A stretch of DNA of 54,872 nt from Bacteroidales bacterium UBA1189 (GCA_002309805.1 DBYJ01000030.1:1-54872), one strand, 5' to 3'. Shown: positions 1-7,484, numbered from the stretch's first letter. The notes: generated by a model not told the origin, from the letters alone. Program-made: numbers and translations.

Positions 1-69
1 AACCTCGTCAGCGAAGACGAAGTGCTCTCTCTCGCCGGCGGTAATGCCAACGGCCGCGTACAACGTTAA
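1..69 (+). CDS. C-terminal end of a probable 2-keto-3-deoxygluconate kinase (partial)
   Basis: The first 22 codons read an open frame ending NANGRVQR and stopping at TAA 67-69; the start lies outside the window. A C-terminus of the form LAGGNxxGRVQR fits PfkB-type sugar kinases of Bacteroidales. The eda gene 700 bp downstream fits an Entner-Doudoroff or uronate branch in which KDG kinase makes KDPG for the aldolase. Function is inferred from a short tail and context only. Confidence 0.45.
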   Translation, partial: NLVSEDEVLSLAGGNANGRVQR

Positions 70-108
70 CATCCATTCTTTACTCCTTAAAAAAAGAAAC
101 ACGCAATT

Positions 109-786
109 ATGAACAAGTTACCATTCAAAGAGACTCTCACCGAAGCGTGTCAGATAGGTCTCAAGAACCTTTTGTCGCTGATTGCAGTGACGCTGCTGTA
201 CCTCGTCACTATCTGGATTCCGTATCTCAATATCGGCACGACACTTGCCATGTGCTCACTGCCGGCAGAGTTGGCCAAGGGACATGTGATTGACCCGTTC
301 TTCATCTTTGATAGCAAGTACCGCAAGAAAATGGGTGATTTTCTTATCATTATAGGTGTCATGACAATGGCCATTACTGCAGCTTTCGGTTTTCTTTTCA
401 TACCGGCGCTTATCCTCTCTTACGCATGGAGTTTGGCTATGTTGCTTTTTGCCGACAAGGACATGAAACCGCTGGACGCACTGCATGAGTCCAATGAGTT
501 GACCTACGGTTACAAGTGGCGCATGTTTGGCCTGGAGTTTGTATTGGCAATGGCCATATTGGTTGCTATCGGAATCGTTACTGGCATCTGTGCCGCTGCT
601 GACCTCAATGTTCTGGGAGTCATCCTTGACATCATCATTTGCGTTCTCATCGTTCCGTTCGTCCTGGGTTTGGACGCTGTTATCTACCGCAACCTGACCC
701 GCGAGGAGGAACCCAAAGCTGAAGAACCGAAAGAGGAGACCAAGGCAGAAGTCGTTGTTGAAGAAGTAATCGTAACAGAAGAATAG
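109..786 (+). CDS. Small integral membrane protein of unknown function in the kdgK-eda cluster
   Basis: This 225-aa protein has hydrophobic segments at about residues 20-42, 76-115, 140-165 and 168-192, so probably four or five membrane helices. A highly charged Glu/Lys/Val tail of about 30 residues starts at TREEEPKAEEPKEE and is probably cytoplasmic. I do not recognise a family; a loose resemblance to DUF975-type membrane proteins is possible. The ATG at 109 follows an A-rich leader 39 bp after the upstream stop. The TAG stop at 784-786 is one base from the eda start, so the two are probably translationally coupled. Its place between two sugar-acid genes suggests, but does not show, a link to that pathway. 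Confidence 0.75.
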   Translation: MNKLPFKETLTEACQIGLKNLLSLIAVTLLYLVTIWIPYLNIGTTLAMCSLPAELAKGHVIDPFFIFDSKYRKKMGDFLIIIGVMTMAITAAFGFLFIPALILSYAWSLAMLLFADKDMKPLDALHESNELTYGYKWRMFGLEFVLAMAILVAIGIVTGICAAADLNVLGVILDIIICVLIVPFVLGLDAVIYRNLTREEEPKAEEPKEETKAEVVVEEVIVTEE

Positions 787-787
787 T

Positions 788-1447
788 ATGGCAAAATTTG
801 ATAAGATACAGGTGCTGGCCAAGATTGCAGCAGCACCGATGGTTCCGGTCTTCTACCACAAAGACCTGGAGGTTTGCAAGCACGTAGTGAAAGCCTGCTA
901 CGAAGGTGGCGTGCGTGCATTTGAGTTCACCAACCGCGGCGATTTCGCCCATGAGGTGTTCGGTCCGCTGGTAAAATGGGCAGCTCAGGAATGTCCCGAG
1001 TTGGCGCTGGGCGTCGGCTCTGTGGTGGACGCTCCTACAGCAGCGCTGTACATCCAGCTGGGCGCCTGCTTCGTAGTGGGCCCGCTGTTCAACCCCGAAG
1101 TAGCCCGCATCTGCAACCGCCGCCTTGTCCCCTATACGCCTGGCTGCGGTACAATAAGCGAGGTAGGAGCAGCACAAGAGGCTGGCTGCGACCTCTGCAA
1201 AGTGTTCCCAGGCGATGTACTTGGCCCGAAGTTTGTCAAAGGGCTGATGGCACCCATGCCTTGGTCGAAGCTGATGGTAACGGGCGGCGTAGAGCCCACG
1301 AAGGAGAATCTGGAAGCATGGTTCAAGGCTGGCGTGTTCTGCGTGGGCATGGGCAGCAAACTCTTCCCCAAGGAGGTCATTGCCGCTGAAGACTGGGCCA
1401 GCATCACTGCTAAATGCAAGGAAGCGCTGGCATGGTGTAATGTGTAA
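788..1447 (+). CDS. eda: KDPG / KHG aldolase
   Basis: This 219-aa class I aldolase cleaves 2-keto-3-deoxy-6-phosphogluconate to pyruvate and glyceraldehyde-3-phosphate, the last Entner-Doudoroff step, in the cytoplasm. The length is typical. The sequence shows a beta-strand with the expected glutamate (FEFTNRG, E46), the Schiff-base lysine in CKVFPGD (K138) and the phosphate-binding glycines in VTGGVEP. The GVGSV strand replaces the more common GAGTV. It starts one base after the stop of the upstream membrane-protein gene and probably closes the operon, since 117 bp containing repeated GTTTAACGAAG words follow before the next gene. Confidence 0.92.
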   Translation: MAKFDKIQVLAKIAAAPMVPVFYHKDLEVCKHVVKACYEGGVRAFEFTNRGDFAHEVFGPLVKWAAQECPELALGVGSVVDAPTAALYIQLGACFVVGPLFNPEVARICNRRLVPYTPGCGTISEVGAAQEAGCDLCKVFPGDVLGPKFVKGLMAPMPWSKLMVTGGVEPTKENLEAWFKAGVFCVGMGSKLFPKEVIAAEDWASITAKCKEALAWCNV

Positions 1448-1564
1448 TGACGGAAACTAGTTTAACGAAGAACGTTTAACGAAGCTGGCGCGATGACATC
1501 AAAAGACGTGTTCGTTAAACATTAAACCTTAAACGACAAGCAAATAAGAATTAGAAATAGGAAT

Positions 1565-3046
1565 ATGGCTAAAGAGAAACAAAAGAAACATCCTCTCTGG
1601 TGGATACGGAGAATCGTAGCGCTGCTCTTCTTCGCCGCCATCGTCGTGCTGCTTTGCGGTGCCTTCGACTGGGCTCCGAAAGCCTTAGGCTGGGTGGCAC
1701 GTCTGCAGTTTATCCCCGCCGTGCTGGCCCTCAATGCTGGTGCATTCATCGTCGTTCTGTTGGCAACCGTGCTGTTCGGAAGAATCTACTGCTCGGTATT
1801 TTGTCCGCTGGGCGTCCTGCAGGATGTCGCCATCGGCGCACACGGTTTCAAGAAGAACCGCTTCAAGTACAAGAAGCCCCTCACTTGGCTGCGCTACACC
1901 GTGCTCATACTGTTCATCGTCGCGCTGGCGGCAGGATTCTCCGTCATCGCAGGGTTGATTGAACCCTACAGCATGTTCGGCCGCATGGTTTCCCTCGCCA
2001 GCCATCCCACATCGGCAGCCGTGAAAGTGGTTGGAGGCGTCAGCCTCATCCTTATCATCGTGCTGGCCTGGTTCCTGGGCCGCTGGTGGTGCAACAGCAT
2101 CTGCCCCGTCGGCACGTTGCTTGGCCTGCTCTCGCGTTTCTCACTCTTCAAGCCCGTCATCGATACGGAGAAGTGTACCAAATGCCGCAAGTGCGAGCGC
2201 AACTGCAAGAGCTCGTGCATCGACATCAAGGGCGGCATGAAGATTGACTACAGCCGCTGCGTCACCTGTATGGACTGCCTGAGCGACTGCAAGTTCGGCG
2301 CCATGAAGTATCGGCTGGCACCTGTAAAAGGTCAACAAATTAACAGGTCAACAAGTCAACAGGCTAACATGTCAACAAGTCAACAAGCCTCCGATGCTGG
2401 GCGCAGGGCATTCCTTGCTGGCAGTCTGATTGCCGTTGGCACCGCTGCCGTAAAGGCTCAGGAGATGAAGATGGACGGCGGCCTGGCAGAAATCATCGAC
2501 AAGAAAGTCCCCAACCGCCAGACGCGCATCACCCCTCCAGGTTCGCAGAGTGCCCGCAACATGTACAGCCATTGCACAGCCTGTCAGCTTTGTGTCGACA
2601 ACTGCCCGAACCATGTGCTACGTCCTTCGACTGACCTGAAACACTTCATGCAACCCGAGTCGTCCTACGAGCGCGGCTACTGCCGTCCTGAATGTACCGT
2701 CTGCTCAGACGTCTGTCCTGTAGGCGCCATCCGTCCCCTCACTGTTGAGGAGAAGTCATCCACTCAGGTAGGCCATGCCGTATGGGTGCGCGAGAACTGC
2801 GTCGTCGTTTCCGACAGGGAGCTCTGCGGCAATTGCGCCCGCCACTGCCCCACCGGCGCCATCCAGATGGTCGATGCGGGCGGTAATTCAAGATACAAGG
2901 ATCGTCGCGGACGTGACATCCGCCTGCAAATCCCCGTCGTCGATGAAGAGCGTTGTATCGGCTGCGGAGCGTGCGAGAACCTCTGCCCCAGCCGTCCCTT
3001 CAGCGCCATCTACGTCGAAGGCCATCAAGTGCATAAGACTATCTAA
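1565..3046 (+). CDS. Membrane polyferredoxin, NapH-like half fused to NapG-like Fe-S half
   Basis: This 493-aa protein has an N-terminal half with about five membrane helices and two NapH/NosR-type motifs, CSVFCP (about residue 76) and CNSICP (about 176). Two Cys clusters follow (CTKCRKCERNCK near 204, CVTCMDC near 230). A linker of Ser/Thr/Gln at 256-274 is encoded by an 8-bp tandem repeat. Then comes an RRAFLAG segment with a hydrophobic stretch, like an internal Tat/anchor signal of NapG. After it lie CTACQLCVDNCP, CTVCSDVCP, CGNCARHCP and CIGCGACENLCP, enough for four 4Fe-4S clusters. Such proteins move electrons between quinol and periplasmic redox partners. The partner is unknown; the Fe-S aldo/keto reductase 32 bp downstream is the obvious candidate. 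Confidence 0.82.
   Translation: MAKEKQKKHPLWWIRRIVALLFFAAIVVLLCGAFDWAPKALGWVARLQFIPAVLALNAGAFIVVLLATVLFGRIYCSVFCPLGVLQDVAIGAHGFKKNRFKYKKPLTWLRYTVLILFIVALAAGFSVIAGLIEPYSMFGRMVSLASHPTSAAVKVVGGVSLILIIVLAWFLGRWWCNSICPVGTLLGLLSRFSLFKPVIDTEKCTKCRKCERNCKSSCIDIKGGMKIDYSRCVTCMDCLSDCKFGAMKYRLAPVKGQQINRSTSQQANMSTSQQASDAGRRAFLAGSLIAVGTAAVKAQEMKMDGGLAEIIDKKVPNRQTRITPPGSQSARNMYSHCTACQLCVDNCPNHVLRPSTDLKHFMQPESSYERGYCRPECTVCSDVCPVGAIRPLTVEEKSSTQVGHAVWVRENCVVVSDRELCGNCARHCPTGAIQMVDAGGNSRYKDRRGRDIRLQIPVVDEERCIGCGACENLCPSRPFSAIYVEGHQVHKTI
2331..2386 (+). repeat. In-frame 8-bp tandem repeat (GTCAACAA type), seven units
   Basis: Seven consecutive 8-bp units (GTCAACAA, ATTAACAG, GTCAACAA, GTCAACAG, GCTAACAT, GTCAACAA, GTCAACAA) sit inside the polyferredoxin gene, at the junction of its NapH-like and NapG-like halves. 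They encode a Ser/Thr/Gln/Asn linker. Eight is not a multiple of three, so gain or loss of one unit would shift the frame. Confidence 0.9.
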
Positions 3047-3075
3047 GGTTAAAGGTTAAAAGATTAAAGGTTAAA
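3047..3075. repeat. Intergenic GGTTAAA short repeat
   Basis: Four copies of a TTAAA core spaced 7, 8 and 7 bp fill the whole gap between the polyferredoxin stop and the next start. The same words recur ahead of clpP at 45592-45639. Confidence 0.8.
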
Positions 3076-3078
3076 GAA

Positions 3079-4416
3079 ATGGATAGAAGAGAATTCATCA
3101 AACGCTCAGCGGGTGCCGTAGCGGCATCAGCGCTGGTCGGCTGCAACGATAAGGGTCAAAAGGCTGGCAAGTCAACAAGCCAACAGGGCGAAGGCGGAAT
3201 GACCTACCGTATCAACCCCAACACGGGCGACAAAGTCTCCATCCTGGGCTACGGCTGTATGCGCTGGCCCATGAAGAAGGACGAGAACGGCCGCGATGTC
3301 ATCGACCAGGAGACCGTCAACACGCTCGTCGACTATGCCATTGAGCACGGCGTCAACTACTTCGACTGCTCGCCCGTCTATCTGCAGGGTCAATGCGAAG
3401 CAGCCACAGGCATCGCCTTGAAGCGTCATCCGCGCGACAAGTACTTTATTGCCACCAAGCTTTCCAATTTCGGCGACAACTCTTACGAAGGTAGCTTGCG
3501 AATGTACAATAATTCGTTCGAATACCTTCAGACCGACTACATCGACTACTACCTCCTCCACTCCATCGGCGGAGGCGGCGTACCCGCCTTCAACAGCCGC
3601 TATGTCGATAACGGCATGATGGACTTCCTACTTGAAGAGCGCAAAAAGGGCAAAATCCGTAACCTCGGCTTCTCGTTCCACGGCGACCCCAACTCTTGGG
3701 ACGCGTTCGTGGAACTGCACGAGAAATACCATTGGGACTTTGTGCAAATCCAGATGAACTACTCCGACTGGAAGCTCTCCAACCCACCCGCCGAGAAACT
3801 CTACAACGACCTCCACGATCGGGGCATCCCTGTCGTCATCATGGAGCCGCTGCTGGGCGGACGACTCTCGAAGGTGCCCGATAACATCGTGGCTCGTCTG
3901 AAGGAGCGTGAGCCAGAGCTCAGCGTCGCATCATGGGCATTCCGCTTTGCCGGAACGCCTGAAGGCGTCCTCACCGCACTCAGCGGCATGACCTACATGG
4001 AGCATTTGCAGGATAACATCAAGTCCTTCAGCCCCCTCGTCCCCCTCACCGACGAGGAGTGCCACTTCCTCTATGAGACGGCGGAACTCATCCAGAAGTT
4101 CCCCCTCATCCCCTGCAACGACTGCAAGTATTGTATGCCCTGCCCCTACGGCCTCGACATTCCCGCTATCCTCACCTATTACAACAAGCGCGTCACCCAG
4201 ATGACCCTGCCCACCGACCGCGAGAACACTGCCTACAGCAAGCTGCGCCGCTCGTTCCTCGACGAATACGACAAAGCCGTGCCCGCCCTCCGTCAGGCAG
4301 ACCACTGCATCGGTTGCCGTACCTGCGTCGAAGAGTGCCCCCAGCGCATCGACATCCCACGTGAGCTCCAGCGCATCGACCAATACGTGGAGAAGCTGAA
4401 ACAGAACACGCTGTGA
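3079..4416 (+). CDS. Aldo/keto reductase with two C-terminal 4Fe-4S clusters, exported
   Basis: This 445-aa protein starts MDRREFIKRSAGAVAASALV, a Tat-like twin-arginine signal, and has a cysteine shortly after (LVGCN), so it may also be lipidated. The TIM-barrel reductase domain spans roughly residues 45-330, with NYFDCSPVY (catalytic Asp/Tyr region), the lysine of FIATKLS and the histidine of DYYLLHS. Two ferredoxin-like motifs follow: CNDCKYCMPCP near 345 and CIGCRTCVEECP near 410. This matches the Fe-S aldo/keto reductase family common in anaerobes, whose substrates are mostly unknown. A short 8-bp-type repeat (GTCAACAAGCCAACAG) encodes the linker after the signal. It probably takes electrons from the polyferredoxin upstream (inference). 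Confidence 0.85.
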   Translation: MDRREFIKRSAGAVAASALVGCNDKGQKAGKSTSQQGEGGMTYRINPNTGDKVSILGYGCMRWPMKKDENGRDVIDQETVNTLVDYAIEHGVNYFDCSPVYLQGQCEAATGIALKRHPRDKYFIATKLSNFGDNSYEGSLRMYNNSFEYLQTDYIDYYLLHSIGGGGVPAFNSRYVDNGMMDFLLEERKKGKIRNLGFSFHGDPNSWDAFVELHEKYHWDFVQIQMNYSDWKLSNPPAEKLYNDLHDRGIPVVIMEPLLGGRLSKVPDNIVARLKEREPELSVASWAFRFAGTPEGVLTALSGMTYMEHLQDNIKSFSPLVPLTDEECHFLYETAELIQKFPLIPCNDCKYCMPCPYGLDIPAILTYYNKRVTQMTLPTDRENTAYSKLRRSFLDEYDKAVPALRQADHCIGCRTCVEECPQRIDIPRELQRIDQYVEKLKQNTL

Positions 4417-4440
4417 TAGAGGATTACATCACAATGAAAA

Positions 4441-5136
4441 ATGAAAAATAGAATCTTCAGATTGCGTTCCCAAAACAAGACTATTCATTTTTCTTTTTTC
4501 ATCTTTCATTCTTCATTAAAAAGGACTCTCGTGCTGCTCATTTTGGGCGGCACGATGGTTTCTTGTAAAGTGCACGAATACGTTGACTTAGGTCTGCCCA
4601 GCGGAACCCTTTGGGCGACCTGCAACGTTGGTGCCAACACCCCTGAGGACTTCGGTGATTTCTTCGCTTGGGGCGAGACCAAGCCTAAGGCTTCCTACGA
4701 CCCAGAGAACTACACGTTCCATACCGCCCGGAGGACGCTGAGCATCCGCAACGACGTTGCTCGCCGACGCTGGCACGGCAAATGGCGCGTTCCCACCATC
4801 AGCCAATGGGAGGAACTCCGCAACTCTTGCATTTGGCAGTGGTACCCACCCTCCGTTGTAGAAGATTTGCCATCCGTACCCCCTGAATCAGGAATTGTCA
4901 AAGGCTATCGCGTTACTGGCCCAAACGGCAACTCCATCTTTCTTCCTGCGGCAGGCGACATCGACGGAACCACCCATTACGGCATCGACACCTACGGCGA
5001 CTATTGGTCGTCATCCATCCACGATGCCGACGAACGGAAAGCCGAAGGCTTCATCTTCTACACCGATGGTGCCCGCACCCCTTACTGCTGGCCTCGCCCC
5101 AGCGGCCACAGCATCCGTCCCGTCCGCAAGCGGTAA
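4441..5136 (+). CDS. Probable lipoprotein with Fibrobacter-paralogous-type domain
   Basis: The open frame is 231 aa. The first 30 residues are odd: they read through an A-rich/T-rich near-palindrome and may not be translated. A hydrophobic stretch LVLLILGG followed by TMVSCK looks like a type II signal with the lipid Cys at about residue 41, but no good start codon lies just before it, so the start is uncertain. The rest contains VDLGLPSGTLWATCNVGA, FFAWGETKP, WRVPT and YWSSS, the typical pattern of the secreted Fibrobacter succinogenes major paralogous domain (related to DUF1566), a lectin-like fold of unknown role. It stands alone before the first accessory repeat. Confidence 0.75.
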   Translation: MKNRIFRLRSQNKTIHFSFFIFHSSLKRTLVLLILGGTMVSCKVHEYVDLGLPSGTLWATCNVGANTPEDFGDFFAWGETKPKASYDPENYTFHTARRTLSIRNDVARRRWHGKWRVPTISQWEELRNSCIWQWYPPSVVEDLPSVPPESGIVKGYRVTGPNGNSIFLPAAGDIDGTTHYGIDTYGDYWSSSIHDADERKAEGFIFYTDGARTPYCWPRPSGHSIRPVRKR

Positions 5137-5147
5137 AAAGCAAATCA

Positions 5148-5214
5148 AAACGCACCACATTCTTAGCATAGAGCAGTGCGTCCTTCCGCCAGCGCACTGC
5201 TCTACGCCCACAGA
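5148..5214 (+). repeat. 67-bp direct repeat, left copy, with internal hairpin
   Basis: It matches 6767-6833 at 63 of 67 positions in the same orientation. Inside is a hairpin with 12-bp perfect arms, TAGAGCAGTGCG at 5169-5180 and its complement at 5193-5204, around a 12-nt loop. No T-run follows, so it is not a standard terminator. The two copies bracket the AAA/DUF4143 ATPase gene. Confidence 0.92.
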
Positions 5215-5259
5215 ACGATTTACTGATAAAACTCGGATGCTTTATCTCATTCTATTAGA

Positions 5260-6597
5260 TTAATAATCCGTTATTAGAAAAGCCATATACAAAGGCAAGG
5301 TCAGCAACTGATCTTTACGTCCGATATTGTAGTTGCCGAGTTTTAATGCATTTGTGATGTGATATTTTTCGGGGTGTTTCAAGACCGTTCGCATGGACTT
5401 GGCATTACCAGTAGTAGCCTTACATTCTACGGGCGTACATTTCCCCTTATAGCGAATGAGGAAGTCGAGTTCTAATCCACCATCTTTATGAAAGTAATAT
5501 AACTTACGTCCCATCTTACCTAAGATATCGGCCACTAAATTCTCGATGATGGCACCTTTGTAACTTAGCAGATCTCCTTCCAATATACTTGACTGTGTGC
5601 CTTCTTCCAGCATCGAGACAAGCAGGCCGATGTCTGCCATATAAACTTTAAATTCACTCTGTATGCGATGTCCGTCAAGCGGCAGTTCCGTAATTTCCGT
5701 ATTATAGCATCTGCGTATGATGCCCGCATCTTCAATCCACTGAAGACTTCCAGAGTAGTCGCGCCCCCTGCCTCCTGGGCGGACTATGGTGTAACTGAAC
5801 TTTTTATATTCACGTGCCAGTTGTGCAGGTATTGATTCATAGCATTCTCGTATCCGAGCTTTATCTCCAGAAGGGGCATACTTCACCATATCCGATTTAT
5901 ATTCATCAACAATGCGCCGCTGAACAGCGAGTACCTTACCTATTTGTTTTGATTCAAGGAAGGTGCTCACGACCTCTGGCATACCACCTACAATAACATA
6001 TTGGTGAAGCAGTTCGCGGAAGCGGTCGTGCAGTGCTTCTTCTACAGGCGTTTCATCGCTGAGGCATTTCTTCAGGTATTCAAAGTGCATGTTCTTGATG
6101 CCATTAGCCCACAGCCATTCTTCAAAATCCATTGGATACATATCAACGATATCCTCAAATCCCACTGGAATGGAAACATCATCTTCTTCCTTCTTTTCAT
6201 CTGAAGTCTTATATCCGTTGACGCCCAGTAATGAGCCCGTACACATCACTTCATATCGGCCATCCTGATGGAAATACTTGAGCGAACCTCTTGCTTTCGG
6301 ACAATCTTGTATCTCGTCAAAGACAAAGCACGTCTTTCCTGTTTCCACTTCAACGCTTGGCATTGCTGCCGTGATACGCATGATAATTGAATCCACTTCC
6401 AGATTCGGAGTGAAAAACTTTTTGTAGTCTGGATGTTCACGGAAATCCAGATAAACTACATTTTTAAAATGTTTGCGGGCAAAATCCATCACACTGCTGG
6501 TCTTACCACATTGGCGAACTCCTTTCACAACGAGAGGCTTGTGAGAGGTGTCTTCCAACCACGATTGGAGCACGTTTTCTATCTTACGCCTATACAT
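5260..6597 (-). CDS. AAA ATPase with DUF4143 domain
   Basis: The 445-aa protein is read from the ATG at 6597 (MYRRKIENVL). The longer frame to 6663 is rejected because it reads through a tandem repeat and starts at the -7 box. Walker A is GVRQCGKTS (about residues 27-35) and Walker B is CFVFDEIQDCP (near 90). An SLLG sensor-like motif follows. The C-terminal DUF4143 part ends with LELDFLIRYKG...PVECKAT, which looks like the D...ExK core of a PD-(D/E)xK nuclease fold. This family is abundant in Bacteroidales, often in many copies per genome, and has no firmly established role. The gene is alone on the minus strand, bracketed by 67-bp repeats, as a portable cassette would be. Confidence 0.88.
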   Translation of the reverse strand: MYRRKIENVLQSWLEDTSHKPLVVKGVRQCGKTSSVMDFARKHFKNVVYLDFREHPDYKKFFTPNLEVDSIIMRITAAMPSVEVETGKTCFVFDEIQDCPKARGSLKYFHQDGRYEVMCTGSLLGVNGYKTSDEKKEEDDVSIPVGFEDIVDMYPMDFEEWLWANGIKNMHFEYLKKCLSDETPVEEALHDRFRELLHQYVIVGGMPEVVSTFLESKQIGKVLAVQRRIVDEYKSDMVKYAPSGDKARIRECYESIPAQLAREYKKFSYTIVRPGGRGRDYSGSLQWIEDAGIIRRCYNTEITELPLDGHRIQSEFKVYMADIGLLVSMLEEGTQSSILEGDLLSYKGAIIENLVADILGKMGRKLYYFHKDGGLELDFLIRYKGKCTPVECKATTGNAKSMRTVLKHPEKYHITNALKLGNYNIGRKDQLLTLPLYMAFLITDY

Positions 6598-6600
6598 AAA

Positions 6601-6655
6601 CACACATTTTCCTGCCGACTTTCTCGTGTAACTCACACATTTTCCTGCCGACTTT
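6601..6655 (-). promoter_or_regulatory. Two 22-bp direct repeats in the leader of the ATPase gene
   Basis: Two identical 22-bp copies at 6601-6622 and 6634-6655 (minus-strand core GTCGGCAGGAAAATGTG), 33 bp apart, fill the space between the predicted transcription start and the ATG at 6597. A leader made almost wholly of two copies suggests an operator or translational control site. Confidence 0.8.
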
Positions 6656-6660
6656 TGGCG

Positions 6661-6692
6661 CAAAGGTACACATAATTCTCAACTCTGCCAAG
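6661..6692 (-). promoter_or_regulatory. Promoter of the AAA/DUF4143 ATPase gene
   Basis: On the minus strand: -33 box CTTG (6692-6689), 20 bp, then -7 box TACCTTTG (6668-6661), the Bacteroidota consensus. The predicted start is near 6655, leaving a leader of about 57 nt. Confidence 0.65.
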
Positions 6693-6766
6693 CAAATTGT
6701 ACCAGTTTTTTTAATTGACACGACAATAGCCTTTCTTTTTCCCCTTTCTTCCCCTCCATCGCGCCT

Positions 6767-6833
6767 AAACGCACCACATTCTTTGCGTAGAGTAGTGCGT
6801 CCTTCCACCAGCGCACTGCTCTACGCCCACAGA
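6767..6833 (+). repeat. 67-bp direct repeat, right copy, with internal hairpin
   Basis: Second copy of the 5148-5214 element. The hairpin arms at 6785-6799 and 6812-6826 are 15 bp with one G-T wobble. The right arm and the ends are identical to the left copy; the four differences lie in the left arm, next to it, or in the loop. Confidence 0.92.
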
Positions 6834-6983
6834 GTTAAACATTAATCCGCCAGAGTTTAACGCCACGATAATCGCATCACATGCGTTAGCCATTTAAACA
6901 CAAATGTGCAAAAGATGCTAACACTTACCTTTTGCCGCTTAACCAACTATGATAAAGCGCCTTAGCAATGGTAAGTGTTACTT

Positions 6984-7159
6984 AAACACTTACCCAACAC
7001 TTACCTGACACTTACCATTACACTTACCCAAAGAGCAAACAAGGTAACTAACTAGGTAATAAATTGTTAGAAGACGGAAAAGAAAGGGAGAATACAGGTA
7101 GGAGTCACAAAAAGGCAGGTAGGAGTCAGGTAAGTGTATGGTAGGTGTTTGGTAAGTGT
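6984..7159. repeat. Mirrored arrays of an 11-bp repeat
   Basis: The left array is four units ending ACACTTACC at 6984-6994, 6995-7005, 7006-7016 and 7017-7028 (the last is 12 bp). The right array is four contiguous 11-bp units at 7116-7159 of the opposite sense (CAGGTAAGTGT, ATGGTAGGTGT, TTGGTAAGTGT, with a degenerate first unit). Single extra copies lie at 6922, 6970, 7168 and 7216. The 13-bp word CAGGTAGGAGTCA also occurs twice (7095, 7116). One unit per helical turn would put bound proteins on one face of the DNA. Confidence 0.85.
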
Positions 7160-7354
7160 TTTCCAAACACTTACCAAACATAAGTTTCTCTATGCCAATC
7201 CATTGAACGGAAAAAGGTAAGTGTTGGTACTTTTTCGCAAAAACTTATTCTTACAAAAGATTTGTATCTTGTCAACCAAGATTAGGGCTTAGACTACATC
7301 TGTCAATCCAAATCAAGAAACGTCACTTTTTTCTAACTTTTTTCCATCATTTCG

Positions 7355-7384
7355 TTTGCAATACTGAAAAAAACAGTATATTTG
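7355..7384 (+). promoter_or_regulatory. Upstream promoter P1 of the ATPase/WYL operon
   Basis: TTTG at 7355-7358, an 18-bp gap, and TATATTTG at 7377-7384. A transcript from here would start near 7391 and run through the operator at 7413-7435. Confidence 0.55.
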
Positions 7385-7410
7385 CATCGTTCTTTTGCTG
7401 AAGTCACCAG

Positions 7411-7484
7411 AATAGTTCCATGAAGAACGGAACCATTTTCGAAGCAGGAATGTTTGATGCTATCAAATAATGGCTATACCTTTG
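7411..7484 (+). promoter_or_regulatory. Operator-promoter module 1 (P2 of the ATPase/WYL operon)
   Basis: Inverted repeat TAGTTCC-N9-GGAACCA (7413-7435), 17 bp, -33 box TTTG (7453-7456), 20 bp, -7 box TACCTTTG (7477-7484). The layout is identical in modules 2 and 3. The operator centre lies about 65-70 bp ahead of the expected start, which suits an activator. One base in the left arm differs from the other two copies. Confidence 0.8.

Noticed and set aside
5148..5214. Rho-independent terminator after the 231-aa gene
   Set aside because: The hairpin has a 12-nt loop and no T-run, and the same sequence occurs at 6767 where no plus-strand gene ends.
6598..6663. N-terminal extension of the DUF4143 ATPase from 6663
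   Set aside because: It reads through the two 22-bp repeats and starts inside the -7 box; the ATG at 6597 fits the conserved start of the domain.
6590..6808. 72-codon minus-strand frame over the repeats ahead of the ATPase gene
   Set aside because: Its coding look comes from the repeated 22-bp unit read in another frame; it crosses the promoter and overlaps the 67-bp repeat.
5148..6833. Integron-type cassette with attC sites
   Set aside because: No integrase gene or attI and no conserved attC core sites were seen; the hairpins are perfect DNA palindromes, unlike the imperfect attC stems.
6922..7223. Plasmid-type replication origin with iterons
   Set aside because: No Rep gene, DnaA boxes or partition genes lie nearby, and housekeeping genes on both sides show a chromosomal place; a regulatory array is more likely.
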